A stretch of DNA of 64,000 nt from Cacajao melanocephalus (lineage: Eukaryota; Chordata; Mammalia; Primates; Pitheciidae). Shown here piece by piece: positions 23,745 through 34,260 of this stretch. The notes under the pieces are model-generated. The model saw nothing but the letters and a program-made list of their open reading frames with translations, made no database searches and was not told the origin of the DNA. Location: NCBI GenBank assembly GCA_963573385.1, contig CAUYLG010076752.1:62001-126000 (forward strand), written 5' to 3'. A program made the position numbers and the translations under genes. The stretch's first letter is position 1, and every line of letters starts with the position of its first letter.

Positions 23745-24175
23745 TCTGAAAATATGTTAGGCTACATAGCAAAGGGCAATAGGGTTGCTAATCGGCTGAC
23801 TTTCAAACAGAGAGATCATCCGGGAAGGCCCAATGTAATCAGAAGCAGCCTGAAAGATGGAGAGGGAGGCAGAAGAACTAAAGGCTGAGGGGACATGGGA
23901 TGGAAGCAAGGCAGGATGGAGGCCGTGAGGACTCCACCTGCCACTGCCGGCCTTGAAGATGGAGGAAGGGGAAGGAATGCAGGAAGTGTCAAGAAGCTGG
24001 AAAAGGCAAGGAGATGGATTCTCCCCGAGTTTCCAGAAAGGAATGCAACTCTACCCATCCCTTGATTTTAGCCTGTGTCAGAATTCCAGCCAACGAAACT
24101 GTCAAGAAACAAATGAGTGTTGTTTTACGCCACCAGGGTTATGGTAATTTGTGCTAGCAGTCATAGAAAACAAAG
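23745..24175 (+). mobile_element. MLT1-type LTR (ERVL-MaLR), 5' truncated
   Basis: 'ctacatagcaaagggcaata', 'gggttgctaatcggctgact', 'aggcccaatgtaatcagaag', 'agaagctggaaaaggcaagg', 'gatggattctccccgagttt', 'cttgattttagcctgtgtca', 'gtgttgttttacgccaccag' and 'atggtaatttgtgctagcag' follow the LTR in sense order. Its first part is missing. Same LTR type as 21788-22330 in the opposite orientation. Confidence 0.8.
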
Positions 24176-24824
24176 AACTGCATCGTTGAATCAGCCCCCA
24201 AGGTATGCTCACTGTGGTGAAGGACCCCGGGATGCCTATGCGTAAGAAGTCCTTGTCTTGAATCATTCTTTGTGCAAGACTGAGTGACGGACTGTCCAAG
24301 AAGTCGCGGGAAAAAGGCCACTATAACTCTCAACTCATCGAGCTTCCAATTGTGTGGTTACAGACAAATTTCCAAGTTGCAGTCTGTTGTAGAGATTAAT
24401 AGCTAATATCATATGGGCCAAATTCAGCAGTCAGACTCTACTTGCATAGAATTTTGTTAAATTGAATTGGTAACCAAGATTTAAAAATTTCTCCTAAACA
24501 TCAGGATTTCTGACCTTTCTTGGAAAAACAAAAAATGGAAAATGTTACCATATTTGCATTTTCAGGATAGAAGAGTAGTGAATGTCCCTCTAGACAGAGA
24601 ATGCTCTCTCTGGTTGTCACTGTCCCCACTACTGTACTGTCCCACAGCCCCTCCAACTGTCCCATGTGGCCCTCTGGGCACCTGAGTTTGCAATTCCTGG
24701 TACACTGCTTATATGCATATACAATTTCAATACCGGCTTAATTAGAATAAGGTACTAAAGGCAATCTAGTTAGTTACAATGTTTCATCTGGTGTGACTGC
24801 AGAGTGCCTTCATTAATTTCAGGA

Positions 24825-24851
24825 AAAACAAACAAACAAACAAACAAACAA
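24825..24851 (+). repeat. (CAAA)n microsatellite
   Basis: About six to seven perfect caaa units. Confidence 0.95.
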
Positions 24852-25829
24852 CTCAGAGATAAAATTGTTTGGCCCACTCTCCCATTCCTTCCAAATTCTT
24901 AACTTATGCAGCACCAAGAAATACTGGCGTGGGTGCCTGACAGGGAATTTCCAGGCCTGCTTAATGACTCTAATTCTGATCAGCTAAATCTTTACTCCCT
25001 TATGAATATATCCAAATCTGACTTCAGTAGATAAGGAGAGAATTTTTAGAAGGATAGAAATCAAGCTGGAATACATTTAATGTGGTACACAATGTGCCCA
25101 AGCAAAAAGTCAGATGATCTGATAGCATCTTCATATGTGCAGGGTTTAGAGAAATCCCTGTGCCCTTTCATTAGATTAACAGCTTGTAAGTTCTGACATC
25201 AGCGGCAACATGAGCTGGTATTGCAAAATGTGCTTTGGAATCCTGACGCATTAATTGCTTTGTTTGGCTTTATTACTGACATATCTTTTTACTCATATCT
25301 GAATGCCGATGAGTATGGGCCAACATTTTTGGAAAAGCGATACCTTGCAAGCTCGCACTTGAAACGGCTCTGAACGGTGATGGGAGGTCATAGATATGGG
25401 AACAAGAGAGGAAAGTCGGCTCACAAAAGGGTCAGTGTCCTGAGCGGCGAGGCAGGAATGCACCTTTTCCATGACAGCCTGTGCGTCTTCAGAACACAAT
25501 GCAGTGAATAATCAGCCATAGATGAGCAAGGGGGAGGTCTGGTCGGGCTTTTGACATGGCCCGCTGTAGGCGTGATGGATGTGGAGAAACTCAACCCTTC
25601 CCAGGGGGGTCAGGTGGCACCATCAAGACAAAGAGTGCAAACAGTTCAGTCCTGGAAAAGAACTTCCCCCAGCCTACCCCCACTTGCTTTTTGCTATTTG
25701 TGCCAAGAAGTTACAGTATCCAGCCACTCCTGATTAAGTTGGAAATCTATGCAAAGAAAAGAGAAACGAAGCCAATGTGAAAATTGACTGGGTAGGACCA
25801 CATATTTAAATTGTGCAAAATTTCTACAG

Positions 25830-25905
25830 AAATAAATAAAATAAAATAAATAAATAAAATGGCATTGACTTCCAAGGCTGAGTAAAAAAATAAAAAATAA
25901 AAAAC
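25830..25905 (+). repeat. (TAAA)n / A-rich microsatellite pair
   Basis: Two runs of taaa/taaaa units (25830-25860 and 25883-25905) with 22 bases of ordinary sequence between them. Confidence 0.9.
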
Positions 25906-26609
25906 TCCACTTTCTGGATTAGAGGGCGAGACATCATCCAAATTGGCAAAAAAGCAAGTTCTCCTAAATCTTTCCTTAGGAGGCTGTGGATGAAAACAAA
26001 CCAGAGGAGGATGGTTCTTCCTCTGATCTGGGGGCCAGACTGAAAAGCTGGAGAAAAGAAACAGAGTGTGTGCATGCCTGCTGTCCCAACTGGAAAAATT
26101 TTGATAAATATTTTTTTCTGCCCTTTCATTGTTTTCTTGTCATTTTACATCTTGGAGCAGTGACTCTAGTTGGATTTGGATTTAGTTGAACTTTTGGTAA
26201 GATACCCACCACTACTCCTACCTCCACTTTCACCCCAATCTAGGTTCCTAGGAATTTTAGATATATCTACAAATTTGCTTTATTGCCAGCCAGTTTCTCC
26301 ATTTTCTAGGCAACTGGCTTCCCTTAGCTGTAATGTTAGAGTCTGACCTATGACATCAGGGTCTCGTTTATCTGATGAGTACCAAATGTCAAGGGCGCCA
26401 TCAGCCCACATTGCATGACTCTAAAAGTGGGTGTTAGAACCTGGCCTTGGAGCTGGCAGCTTTTTAGTCCTGATCCGAATGAGTGGAAGAGAGCCAGTTG
26501 AGAAGGGAGCTTGAGATGTGACAGTAGGCAGCAACTGCTGTGTACCAAGCAACTGGCTGAGCTTTACCTTGTGCTATGCCCACAGGCATTCAAAGAGCCA
26601 ATTTTGTCA

Positions 26610-26715
26610 GTCTTGCTTTTACCAATAAGGTTCATGGAGAAATGTGATAGCTCAACAGTCTTCAGCCAGTACATGGCAAAGCTGGCATTGCAAACCAAGG
26701 CTGCCTGCCTCTGAG
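26610..26715 (-). mobile_element. MIR SINE fragment
   Basis: 'ttttaccaataaggttcatg' then gagaaatgtgatagctcaac, 'cagtacatggcaaagctggc' and 'ttgcaaaccaaggctgcctg' follow the antisense MIR core (ttttacagatgaggaaactg ... cagctagtaagtggcagagc). Confidence 0.55.
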
Positions 26716-27334
26716 GCTTTACTTATCCACAGAGCCCCATTCTTACACCCAATAGAAACTTCTAGAAAGATACTTTGATGTTTGCTCTTTTAAACTTATC
26801 TCTCATCTAATCCCTTGTCACAGAGAATACCCACACAGAGAATTAGATATGGCAGCAAGAGCTTTGCAGAAGAAATTATTAACACATCTCAGCCCAAAAC
26901 TGATTTCCACTCTTGGACCCAGACTCCATCTCAGAGGCAGGCTGTCAGGATAGAAAATGAGGGTTGTCTATAATTTAGGCCATTTAGATCACTCTGCTGG
27001 CTTCCAACCACCCACAGCCACCAAGGTGTTCATAAGGCTTTAAACATATAACTAGTTTTCAATAAGTAAGAATTTGGATTGTGACAGCTTTATGGGGAAA
27101 TGTCAGAAACGGAGTTGCTTCTGAGGGACCAGTTCAATGGGCAGCAGGACAATGAATCCTGTCTGAAGACACAGCATCAGGCAATTCGAGGAAAACAGGG
27201 ATTCTTGGGCGGCCATCTACTGTCTATCTTCCTCCTCCCAGCAATCCCTTGGCTCGGATCTGGACTTTCCTGCTCCTGGTGTAAGTTTTCATTCCAGACA
27301 CCCATTCTTTGTGCTTACACAAAAGGACAGGGCA
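26716..27334. other. Single-copy non-coding DNA
   Basis: Nothing recognised. Confidence 0.45.
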
Positions 27335-27530
27335 ATGGCATGCAAAGATCATGGGCTGTGGAATAAGAATACCTGCTTTTCAATCACTGTACCACATTAA
27401 CAAACTGTGCAACTTCGGGCTAGTGACCTAACTTCTCTGGGCGCTTCTTTGTAAAATCAATTGTTTCAAGCCTGGAAACAGTGTAAATAACATACTACCT
27501 GGCTTATAGTAGACAGCTAAGTAAACTTTT
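27335..27530 (+). mobile_element. MIR SINE
   Basis: Sense MIR: 'gatcatgggctgtggaataa', 'atacctgcttttcaatcact', 'ggctagtgacctaacttctc', 'cttctttgtaaaatcaattg', 'ctggcttatagtagacagct'. Confidence 0.7.
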
Positions 27531-27694
27531 CCTTTTCTCTTCACTCTTCTACTAATTTGCTTCAGGAATATTCTAATTCTAAGGGGTTCCCTTCTTTCTT
27601 TTGCAAGCCTCATATATTTTAAGAAATGCTTAATTTTGTGGTGGCATTGAAGATTGAAATCTTGTATTTTATTCAGGAGCTGTGTACTGCTGCA

Positions 27695-27765
27695 GGTATC
27701 GTTTGACATCTCTGAGCCACTATGTTCTTATCTATAAATTCTTGAGACTAATTGTGATGCAGTTC
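27695..27765 (+). mobile_element. Possible MIR fragment
   Basis: 'tgacatctctgagccactat' and 'gttcttatctataaattctt' resemble the sense MIR core (cttaacctctctgagcctca, gtttcctcatctgtaaaatg). Confidence 0.4.
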
Positions 27766-27914
27766 ACTTCTAACCAAACAGCCATTTAATACCTTCTCTG
27801 CACAAAGGACCTAGATTTTGGGTCCGCGTGGCCAACAGAGATCTCTCAACATGAGGGAAGACCGAGAGCCAGTGGAGAAATTCTGGTTGATCTAACGTAA
27901 CTATACTAGACCCA

Positions 27915-28135
27915 TTCTTCTTTGCCAATGAGTGCTCTAGGGTGAGTATAAATGATAACCACTTTTGGCCAAAGAAATAAAAATGGAAGTTTCAAGATGG
28001 AGTCCCAAGAGAAAAAAGCCTTTTGTCTTCCACTTTCCACTTGGTTGTTGATAGTGGATGTAATGCCTATAGAACTGGCAGCCATCTTGACCCTATGAGG
28101 GGACAGCACAAGGATGTATGCCAATACGCTAATGC
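27915..28135 (+). mobile_element. Possible ancient repeat, family not assigned
   Basis: 'gaactggcagccatcttgac' with cctatgagg and 'atgccaatacgctaatgctg' resembles an old mammalian repeat containing 'cagccatcttgtgaccatga...gccaacacgctaagg'. I cannot name it; single-copy DNA is the alternative. Confidence 0.35.
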
Positions 28136-28507
28136 TGATGGAAGGGATGGTGGGAAATAGCCAATATTGTAATACAATGTACTGTTGTAAAATTAATTAT
28201 CTTGAAGGTGTTGTAATTCAGACATAAAGAAATAGTAAAAACCAAATAGTTCTCGTTACTAAGGATTGAATGATTTTACTTACAGCTTTTCAAGGATTCC
28301 ATTCTCTCTTGTTAGCTGTGAGCCTATCTGACTTACCTTTTTTTGCCTGAGCTGAATTTAATATCTATCAGTGTCACTGATTGGATAAACAACTTGCAGG
28401 GAAAGGAGGTTGTAACTGAGTCTCACTTGTCATTTGTTGATTATTTGAGGCTTATAAGTTGCCTAGAAAGTAGAAAAAAGACTCAAAATGCTAGCTGTGA
28501 GCAAAAA
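28136..28507. other. Single-copy non-coding DNA
   Basis: Nothing recognised. Confidence 0.4.
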
Positions 28508-28628
28508 TAGTCCATTCGTAAGTTCAACCAACATCGATTAGATGCTGGGAGAACAAAGCCAAATAAGTTAGTGTCCTGTCATTACGGGGCTTAGCAACAA
28601 CTCAGTAGATGACGATAGGTGAACAAGT
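28508..28628 (-). mobile_element. L2 LINE 3' fragment, antisense
   Basis: 'tagatgctgggagaacaaag' then 'ccaaataagttagtgtcctg' and 'attacggggcttagcaacaa' follow the antisense L2 tail (ctagatgctggggatacaaa ... ccctcaaggagcttacagtc). The MER2 element begins directly behind it and may have inserted into this L2. Confidence 0.5.
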
Positions 28629-28957
28629 CCAGTCGTCCCTCAGTATCCATTGGGAATCAGTGTCAGGACCTCCTGTGGATACTAAAATCTGTGGATTCTC
28701 AAGTCCTTTATATCAAATGGCATAGTATTTGCATATAACTTATACACATCCTCCTTACACTCTGAGTCATCTAATACAATGTAAATGCGACTTAAATTGT
28801 TGTTATGCTGTATTGTTTAAGGAGCAATAACAAGAAAATGTCTGTACTTGCTCAACACAGATGAAATTTTTTTCCAAATATTTTTGATTCAAGGTTTATC
28901 GAATCTACATATGTGGAACCCATGGATGGGAGTCGGGGCAGAGGGCAACTGTATACA
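28629..28957 (-). mobile_element. MER2 DNA transposon (TcMar-Tigger)
   Basis: A nearly full-length non-autonomous MER2 of about 325 bp. The left end 'cagtcgtccctcagtatcca' and the right end 'cggggcagagggcaactgta' are imperfect inverted repeats of each other (the right end reads cagttgccctctg in complement). Inner landmarks: 'aaatggcatagtatttgcat', 'acctaatacaatgtaaatgc'-like text near 28773, and 'ttccaaatatttttgattca'. A TA lies at the right end as expected for a Tc1/mariner target; the left TA is lost. It encodes no transposase. Orientation is by memory of the consensus. Confidence 0.8.
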
Positions 28958-29014
28958 CAAAAAGCTATTGTAATTGCCAAAATAGTAGTGATAACAATGA
29001 CAAAACACTACTGG

Positions 29015-29265
29015 ATTACTGCTATTAATGACTACCAATGATCAAGCACCTCCCTTGCTCCAGGTACTGTCCTAAGTCTTTTGTAAATGCTGTCTCTTAT
29101 GATATTTATAACAATTCTTTGTGGTCAGTCCCATTGTCATGGCTGTGTTAGAGGTGAGCCCCTGAGACCCACATGCACACAGCTAGTTAATGGGGTAGCT
29201 AGAATTCACATCTAGGTCTTTCTAATCGCAAGGCTCATAATCCTGACAACCAAGCCATGGTAGAG
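29015..29265 (-). mobile_element. MIR SINE, near full length
   Basis: Antisense MIR across its whole length: 'ccaggtactgtcctaagtct', 'gatatttataacaattcttt', 'gtcccattgtcatggctgtg', 'cacacagctagttaatgggg', 'tagctagaattcacatctag', 'cataatcctgacaaccaagc'. Confidence 0.85.
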
Positions 29266-29894
29266 GTTTGAACAGGGCAAAGTGGAGCTTGAAAAGAAGG
29301 AAGGAGTTAATTTTGCTGGGGGTGCTAAGGCAGGGAGTGGAAGTTAGGAGTAGGGGAAATGGGAGGAAGAGTAAGGAAGGTCTTTAAAAAGAGGTGACCC
29401 TCCGTGGAAGCTCAGTTTCCTGGAGAAAAGCTTCTCGGAAGAAAATGTATAATGTGTAGTTCTTTAGCATATTATGTAATATGAAGGAGTGGGGAGGATA
29501 GAGGCAGAATGGTATCTGAAATGGCCCAGCGGCCCCCTCCCTTCCCCTGTTAGGAAAACTGCCAGTTCCAATGCAATTGGGACATCAAGGACCTGGGAAA
29601 ATTATGAGAGCTGTTTATCTTGCCAAAGTACATACTTGAAATCTCATGCATAAATGGTTTTCTATGCATACAAAATACTGTGATTGTCTACATTAGACCA
29701 AGGAAACATTATATTCAAAGGGGAGAAGTTTGAACTTACTTATTTAGCATATGAAAGTGGATGTTCGTGCCAATAATAATTCAGTATGGTAGAAACCTAC
29801 TGAGGCAGTGTCTGAATGAACACAGCAGAACATGTGATGTGAAGATTTGGTGGCTGTAATTCATGCCAGCCAGATTCCCCACAACCAGATTTGG
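29266..29894. other. Single-copy non-coding DNA
   Basis: Purine-rich from 29285 to 29390. No family recognised with confidence. Confidence 0.4.
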
Positions 29895-30005
29895 TCTGTA
29901 AGACCCTCCTCATTCAGCCTCTGCCTTGTTCTGTGACCTTAGGCTCAGTGGTCTTTTAGCACTCCACTTGCGCTATTGGGTTTTACCCCAAAGTTCCAAT
30001 AACCA
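29895..30005 (+). mobile_element. L2 LINE fragment
   Basis: 'tctgtaagaccctcctcatt' then cagcctctgccttgttctgt and 'ggtcttttagcactccactt' resemble the sense L2 ORF2 C-terminus (ctacaaggccctacatgatc, tggcccctgcctacctctct). Confidence 0.45.
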
Positions 30006-30200
30006 AGTATTTTAACCAAGCTAAGGTCTGGACAACACTAAAATATAAGAGGTAAAATAAGATTTTTCTGACTTTTGAATTATTCAAATATTAAATCTTA
30101 ATATTATCAATTTAAATTACTTGAATAATTGAATTACTTTGTGCAGATTGATTCTAGTAGATAAGGCCTTGAATTTAATGCTTCTTTGATTTTTTTTAAA

Positions 30201-30263
30201 GTGTATGTCTGTTTTTTAAGTGTATACTTGTTTTTTAAAAACAGTGTATGCCTGCCTTGTTTG
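30201..30263 (+). repeat. Short tandem repeat, 19-bp unit, about 3 copies
   Basis: gtgtatgtctgttttttaa at 30201-30219 is followed directly by gtgtatacttgttttttaa at 30220-30238, and by a decayed third copy from 30244. Local tandem duplication. Confidence 0.75.
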
Positions 30264-30348
30264 AAGACATGAAAAATGTACACAAAATGACTTAGAACTG
30301 TTAAACTTTTCAGAAAGTAATTAAAGATCATCTACCTCACAACTAAAG

Positions 30349-30406
30349 GTGTGTGGTGTGCGTGCGTGCATGCGTGTGTGTGTATGTGTGTGTGTGTGTA
30401 TGTGTG
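30349..30406 (+). repeat. (TG)n microsatellite, interrupted
   Basis: About 29 units of gt with gc and at interruptions. Likely length-polymorphic; alternating purine-pyrimidine DNA can adopt Z-form. Confidence 0.95.
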
Positions 30407-30689
30407 TTTTAATTACAAATCAATTTCAGCAAGTTTTAAAGCTGTTAATATCTCATGCAGTTTTGGGCATACCAAGTACAATAATTAATTCTTATCGTTT
30501 TAATGAGGGCAAACCAAAGTGATCTTTTTTCAGTGGCAAGAAAACCCCCAACTCTCAGCATAGCCACATTGACCTTCTTTTTGTTCCACAAATTAGCGAA
30601 GTTCATTTCATTCCTCAAGTCTCTGCATTTACTGTTTCTTCTTTTTCCTAGATTCTTCCCAGAAATATTTGCTTGGTGGAGTCCTTTTT
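30407..30689. other. Non-coding DNA, nothing recognised
   Basis: A 138-codon frame starts at 30503 and runs to 30919, continuing into the L2 fragment. Its predicted product is hydrophobic, with no domain and no support beyond length. Confidence 0.4.
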
Positions 30690-30950
30690 GTCTTTTATAT
30701 TTCATTCAGGTCAAATGTCAAATGTTCCTATTTCAGAAAAGGGACCCTCCCCCACCCCCCACCAATTCACCCAGTTATACAGACCAAAAGTCTGGAAGGT
30801 TATTTACTAATTTTCCCAGTCCCTCCATATACCATGCATCAGTCTGTCCTGTTGATTCTATGTCTAAGTTCTATCTGGAGTTTGACCATGTCTTGTCATT
30901 TCTATTGCTAAAACTCTAGTCTAAGCCACCATGCTCTTTCATCTGTATTA
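30690..30950 (+). mobile_element. L2 LINE fragment
   Basis: 'catcagtctgtcctgttgat' then 'tctatgtctaagttctatct', 'agtttgaccatgtcttgtca' and 'actctagtctaagccaccat' match the sense L2 ORF2 (ccatcaccaagtcctgttga, tctacctcctaaatatctct, ctagtccaagccaccatcat). Confidence 0.6.
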
Positions 30951-31037
30951 ACACACAACCCTTTCTCATTGCAACTTAGCTGGCCATACCTAATACAGAA
31001 ACTGGTGCCTTGAAAGGGGATGTTGCTATGATACAAA

Positions 31038-31612
31038 CTTAATATGTTTAATTTTTTTGAGGAACTGCCAAACTGTTCCACAGTGGCTGAACCATTCTGC
31101 ATTCCAACCAGCAACATATGCAGATTCTAATTCCTCCACATCTTCCCCAACACTTGATATTTTCCTTTTTTGTTAATAACTATCCTAATGTGTGTGCAGG
31201 GGTACCTCATTGAGATTTTGATTTGCATTTTCTTAATGACTAATGATGTGTTAAGCATCTTTAAGTGATTGTGGACTGCTTGTATAGCTTATTTGAAGAA
31301 GTGTCTATTCAAGTGATTTGCCATTTAAACAATTTATTTATTTATTTATTATTTCTTTTTTTTTTTGCTGTTGAGTTGTAAGAGTTCTTTATGTATTTTG
31401 GATACTAGACCCTTATCAAATAATAATTTGCAAATATTTTCTCCCATTCTGTAGGTTGTCTTTTTACTTTCTTGACAATGCCCTTTGATGCATGAAAGTT
31501 TTTATTTTTTATTAAGTCCACTTATTCATCTTTTTTCTTTTTTGCTCGTGCTTTTGGTGTCATATCTAAGAATCATTGTTACATCCAAGTTCCCTATGTT
31601 TTATTCTAAGAA
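31038..31612 (-). mobile_element. L1 (L1M type) 5' segment, inverted
   Basis: The plus strand is the reverse complement of L1 ORF2 near its 3' end: 'ttgaggaactgccaaactgt', 'caacacttgatattttcctt', 'gagattttgatttgcatttt', 'caaatattttctcccattct', 'cttttggtgtcatatctaag'. It joins directly to a plus-strand L1 piece at 31613. Consensus order shows that this inverted piece lies upstream of that piece in L1 coordinates, as expected for a 5' inversion by twin priming. A ttta run at 31325-31344 is a local expansion. ORF2 is broken. Confidence 0.75.
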
Positions 31613-32112
31613 TTTGAAAATGGAGATGCAAAGAAATACATGTACATACATGATCATAGCAGCACTATTAACAATACTCAGAGGGTAGGATCAGCCCAAT
31701 TGTCCATCAATGAATAAATGAATAAATAAAATGTGGTTATGTATAAAATAGAATATTACTCAGTCATAAAAATAATGTTGTACTGATGTGTGCAACAATA
31801 GGACGAACCTTGAAAACACTCTGCTAAGTAAAGGAAGCCAGACACAAAAAGTATGGCATAATTCCATTTAAATGAAATGTCCAGAAGAAGTAAATACATA
31901 GAGATAGAATTCAGATTGGTGGTTACCAAGGGCTGGGAGAAAGGGGAATAGGACAATTGCTTAATGGGTATAGGGTTTCCTTTTGGGGTGATGAAATGTT
32001 TTAGAATTAGATAGAAGTAGTAGTCGTACAATATTGTGAATGTACTAAATGCCACTGAAATCTTCACTTTAAGACAGTCAATTTTACATTACGTGAGTTT
32101 CACTAGATAAAC
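31613..32112 (+). mobile_element. L1 (L1M type) 3' end
   Basis: Sense-strand end of an old L1: 'tgatcatagcagcactatta', 'caattgtccatcaatgaata', 'tattactcagtcataaaaat', 'cttgaaaacactctgctaag', 'aagccagacacaaaaagtat', 'tccatttaaatgaaatgtcc', 'ggtggttaccaagggctggg' and a tail of 'cactttaagacagtcaattt'. L1MB-L1MD age by layout. A clean poly(A) tail and TSD are not visible. Confidence 0.75.
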
Positions 32113-32114
32113 AC

Positions 32115-32210
32115 AAATTGTAAAGAACAAAATAGAATCTCTTCATTGTCTCTCTGAAAGATAATTTTCAGAGAGGAAATGAAAAGATTCTATTTTGTTC
32201 TTTACAAATT
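32115..32210. repeat. Imperfect inverted repeat, 96 bp, hairpin
   Basis: Left arm 32115-32160 (starts aaattgtaaagaacaaaa) and right arm 32164-32210 (ends ttttgttctttacaaatt) are complementary over about 45 bases with a few mismatches and a loop of about 3-5 bases. It lies immediately at the 3' end of the L1M. It does not match the MITE families I recall (for example MADE1), so a locally made palindrome is more likely than a transposon. Confidence 0.85.
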
Positions 32211-32359
32211 TAATATACTTTTATTTCTGCTCTTTCTAAATATTTCTAAATTTTATATATTCAAATTTTAGATAGAGATCATTAATTTTTTATAGTATAT
32301 GTCATAATTCAAGACATTGTTGACATTTGCATTATGCTTAATATTCACATTAACAATAA

Positions 32360-32772
<413 letters not shown>

Positions 32773-32787
32773 CTTTGAGCAATGTTT

Positions 32788-33394
32788 GAAAGAAGAGTAT
32801 ATATGTGAAACTCTATTTGAAGGCTTTAATTCCTGAGGCTGACTTTCAGTTGCTTTCACTTTACTGTTTTATTAGATATAAAACTCTTAGGACACCCAGA
32901 AAGATGGAGTGGATGTACTTTTCCCTATTCCTAATGTCAGAAAACCAAAACTGAACAAACAAAAACCTAAAATATCAAGAGATATAATAATTTAATGCAG
33001 TATTTTTAAAAATAAAAATTAGACAAAAATTGATGATGGACAAAATATAAAAATTTGAAATAGAGTTTGACAGGGCAAGATTAGGGTGAGGTGAGTCATA
33101 CAGGTGCAACATCAGATCTCCCCAATTCAAAATTTTAGTATTTCATCCAGCATGAATTATAATTCGTTACATTTAATTCTTATTTTTAAAAATTGCAGTA
33201 AATACTGTTTCTCTTGATTACTGAATTTTCTGGTATGCACTAAAATTTTGCACCTCAGGACCTTATTCACCTTACTTTAGTACTGGGTCTGCTTAGAACA
33301 CATTTTTTATCCTCAAAACTCCCTAGGTTTTGCTTTTATGTAGTGGCTGTCATATCTGCCTTCACACTAGAATCTATATGTTATTAGATAAATC
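32788..33394. other. AT-rich non-coding DNA
   Basis: Nothing recognised with confidence; may hold decayed L1 sequence. Confidence 0.4.
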
Positions 33395-33510
33395 TAATAT
33401 CCACACTCTTTCCTCAGACAAGTTTAACCAGACTCTCCATTAGTGAAGCAGGATTTTAAAAAGCTTTCAGGGGGATTCTAATGTACAGTTGGGGTTGTAA
33501 ACTGCAACCT
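33395..33510 (+). mobile_element. MER5-like hAT-Charlie fragment
   Basis: 'gcaggattttaaaaagcttt' then 'cagggggattctaatgtaca' and gttggggttgtaaactgc match the 3' part of MER5A (tttttaacaagctccccagg, tgattctgatgcac, gttgagaaccac). Confidence 0.55.
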
Positions 33511-33544
33511 TATTTTTTTTATTTCTATCAAGTTCAGTGATAAG

Positions 33545-33735
33545 GAGTATTGATCATCTAGTCAGAATGTATCAGTTCAGCTCTTGGCTTTGTGTCCTTG
33601 AGTAAGTTATTTAGCATTTCTAAGACTTAAATTCCCAACTTATGGCATTGTCCTGAAGATTCAAGGAAAAAGCACATGCAAACCCTAAGCACAGTGCCTG
33701 GATCTTAGCAAAGCATAAATGCTGGCCATTAAGAT
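33545..33735 (+). mobile_element. MIR SINE
   Basis: 'ttggctttgtgtccttgagt', 'aagttatttagcatttctaa', 'tggcattgtcctgaagattc', 'taagcacagtgcctggatct', 'tagcaaagcataaatgctgg' in MIR sense order. The following Alu inserted just behind it. Confidence 0.75.
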
Positions 33736-33747
33736 ATTGCTGGTGCT

Positions 33748-34044
33748 GGCCAGGGACTGTGGCTCACGCCTGTAATCCCAGCACTTTGGGAGGCCGAGGC
33801 AGGTGGCTCATTTGAGGTCAAGAGTTCAGGACCAGCCTCGCCAACACGGTGAAACTCCATCTCTACTAAAAATACAAAACAATTAGCTGGGTGTGGTGGC
33901 ACATGCCTTTACTTCCAGCTACTCGGGAGGCTGAGGCAGTAGAATTGCTTGAACCCAGGAGACAGAGGTTGGACTGAAGCAAGATTGCACCACTGCACTC
34001 CAGGCCCTGGGAGACAGAGACTCTGTCAAAAAAAAAAAAAAAAA
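33748..34044 (+). mobile_element. Alu SINE
   Basis: Dimeric Alu from ggccagggactgtggctcac to an A-run at 34028-34046. A 17-bp TSD flanks it (aagatattgctggtgct at 33731-33747, aagatattgctgatgct at 34045-34061; one mismatch). The right arm has decayed text near 33965-34010. Confidence 0.96.
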
Positions 34045-34061
34045 AAGATATTGCTGATGCT

Positions 34062-34260
34062 AAAGATGGAAACAGGAAAAAGCAGTATCTATGATTTAGT
34101 ATTGTGGAGGAGAATATTTTGCCAGTATGAAATCTTTTGCCACATCCTTTAAAAAAAACGTAATTGTTTCCAGAGGATTTTCTCCATGTCTGTCTTTGTT
34201 CATTTATTTTGCTGCATATTCAGTGAGCCTATTTGCTTTAACAACACAAATACTTTAGTT
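34062..34260. other. Non-coding DNA, nothing recognised
   Basis: Short spacer between an Alu and a hAT-like element. Confidence 0.4.

Larger units (their letters stand above)
24176..26609. other. Single-copy non-coding DNA
   Basis: No interspersed repeat recognised apart from the two microsatellites listed separately. Several CpGs at 25360-25570. An 83-base stretch at 25551-25640 holds short overlapping frames without a domain. Confidence 0.5.

Noticed and set aside
21788..24175. A provirus with two LTRs
   Set aside because: The LTRs are in opposite orientation and the spacer has no retroviral internal sequence.
24825..24851. CRISPR-like direct repeats in simple-repeat tracts
   Set aside because: Units of 4 bases without spacers; this is a microsatellite in primate DNA.
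29340..29400. L2 fragment after the MIR at 29015-29265
   Set aside because: Words resembling L2 occur, but in the wrong order for either strand.
30503..30919. Open frame of 138 codons on the plus strand
   Set aside because: The right half is L2 DNA read in a non-L2 frame; the product is low-information hydrophobic sequence. A second frame covers the same bases.
32115..32210. MADE1 or other known MITE
   Set aside because: Arm sequence does not match the MADE1 termini I know; kept only as an unclassified palindrome.
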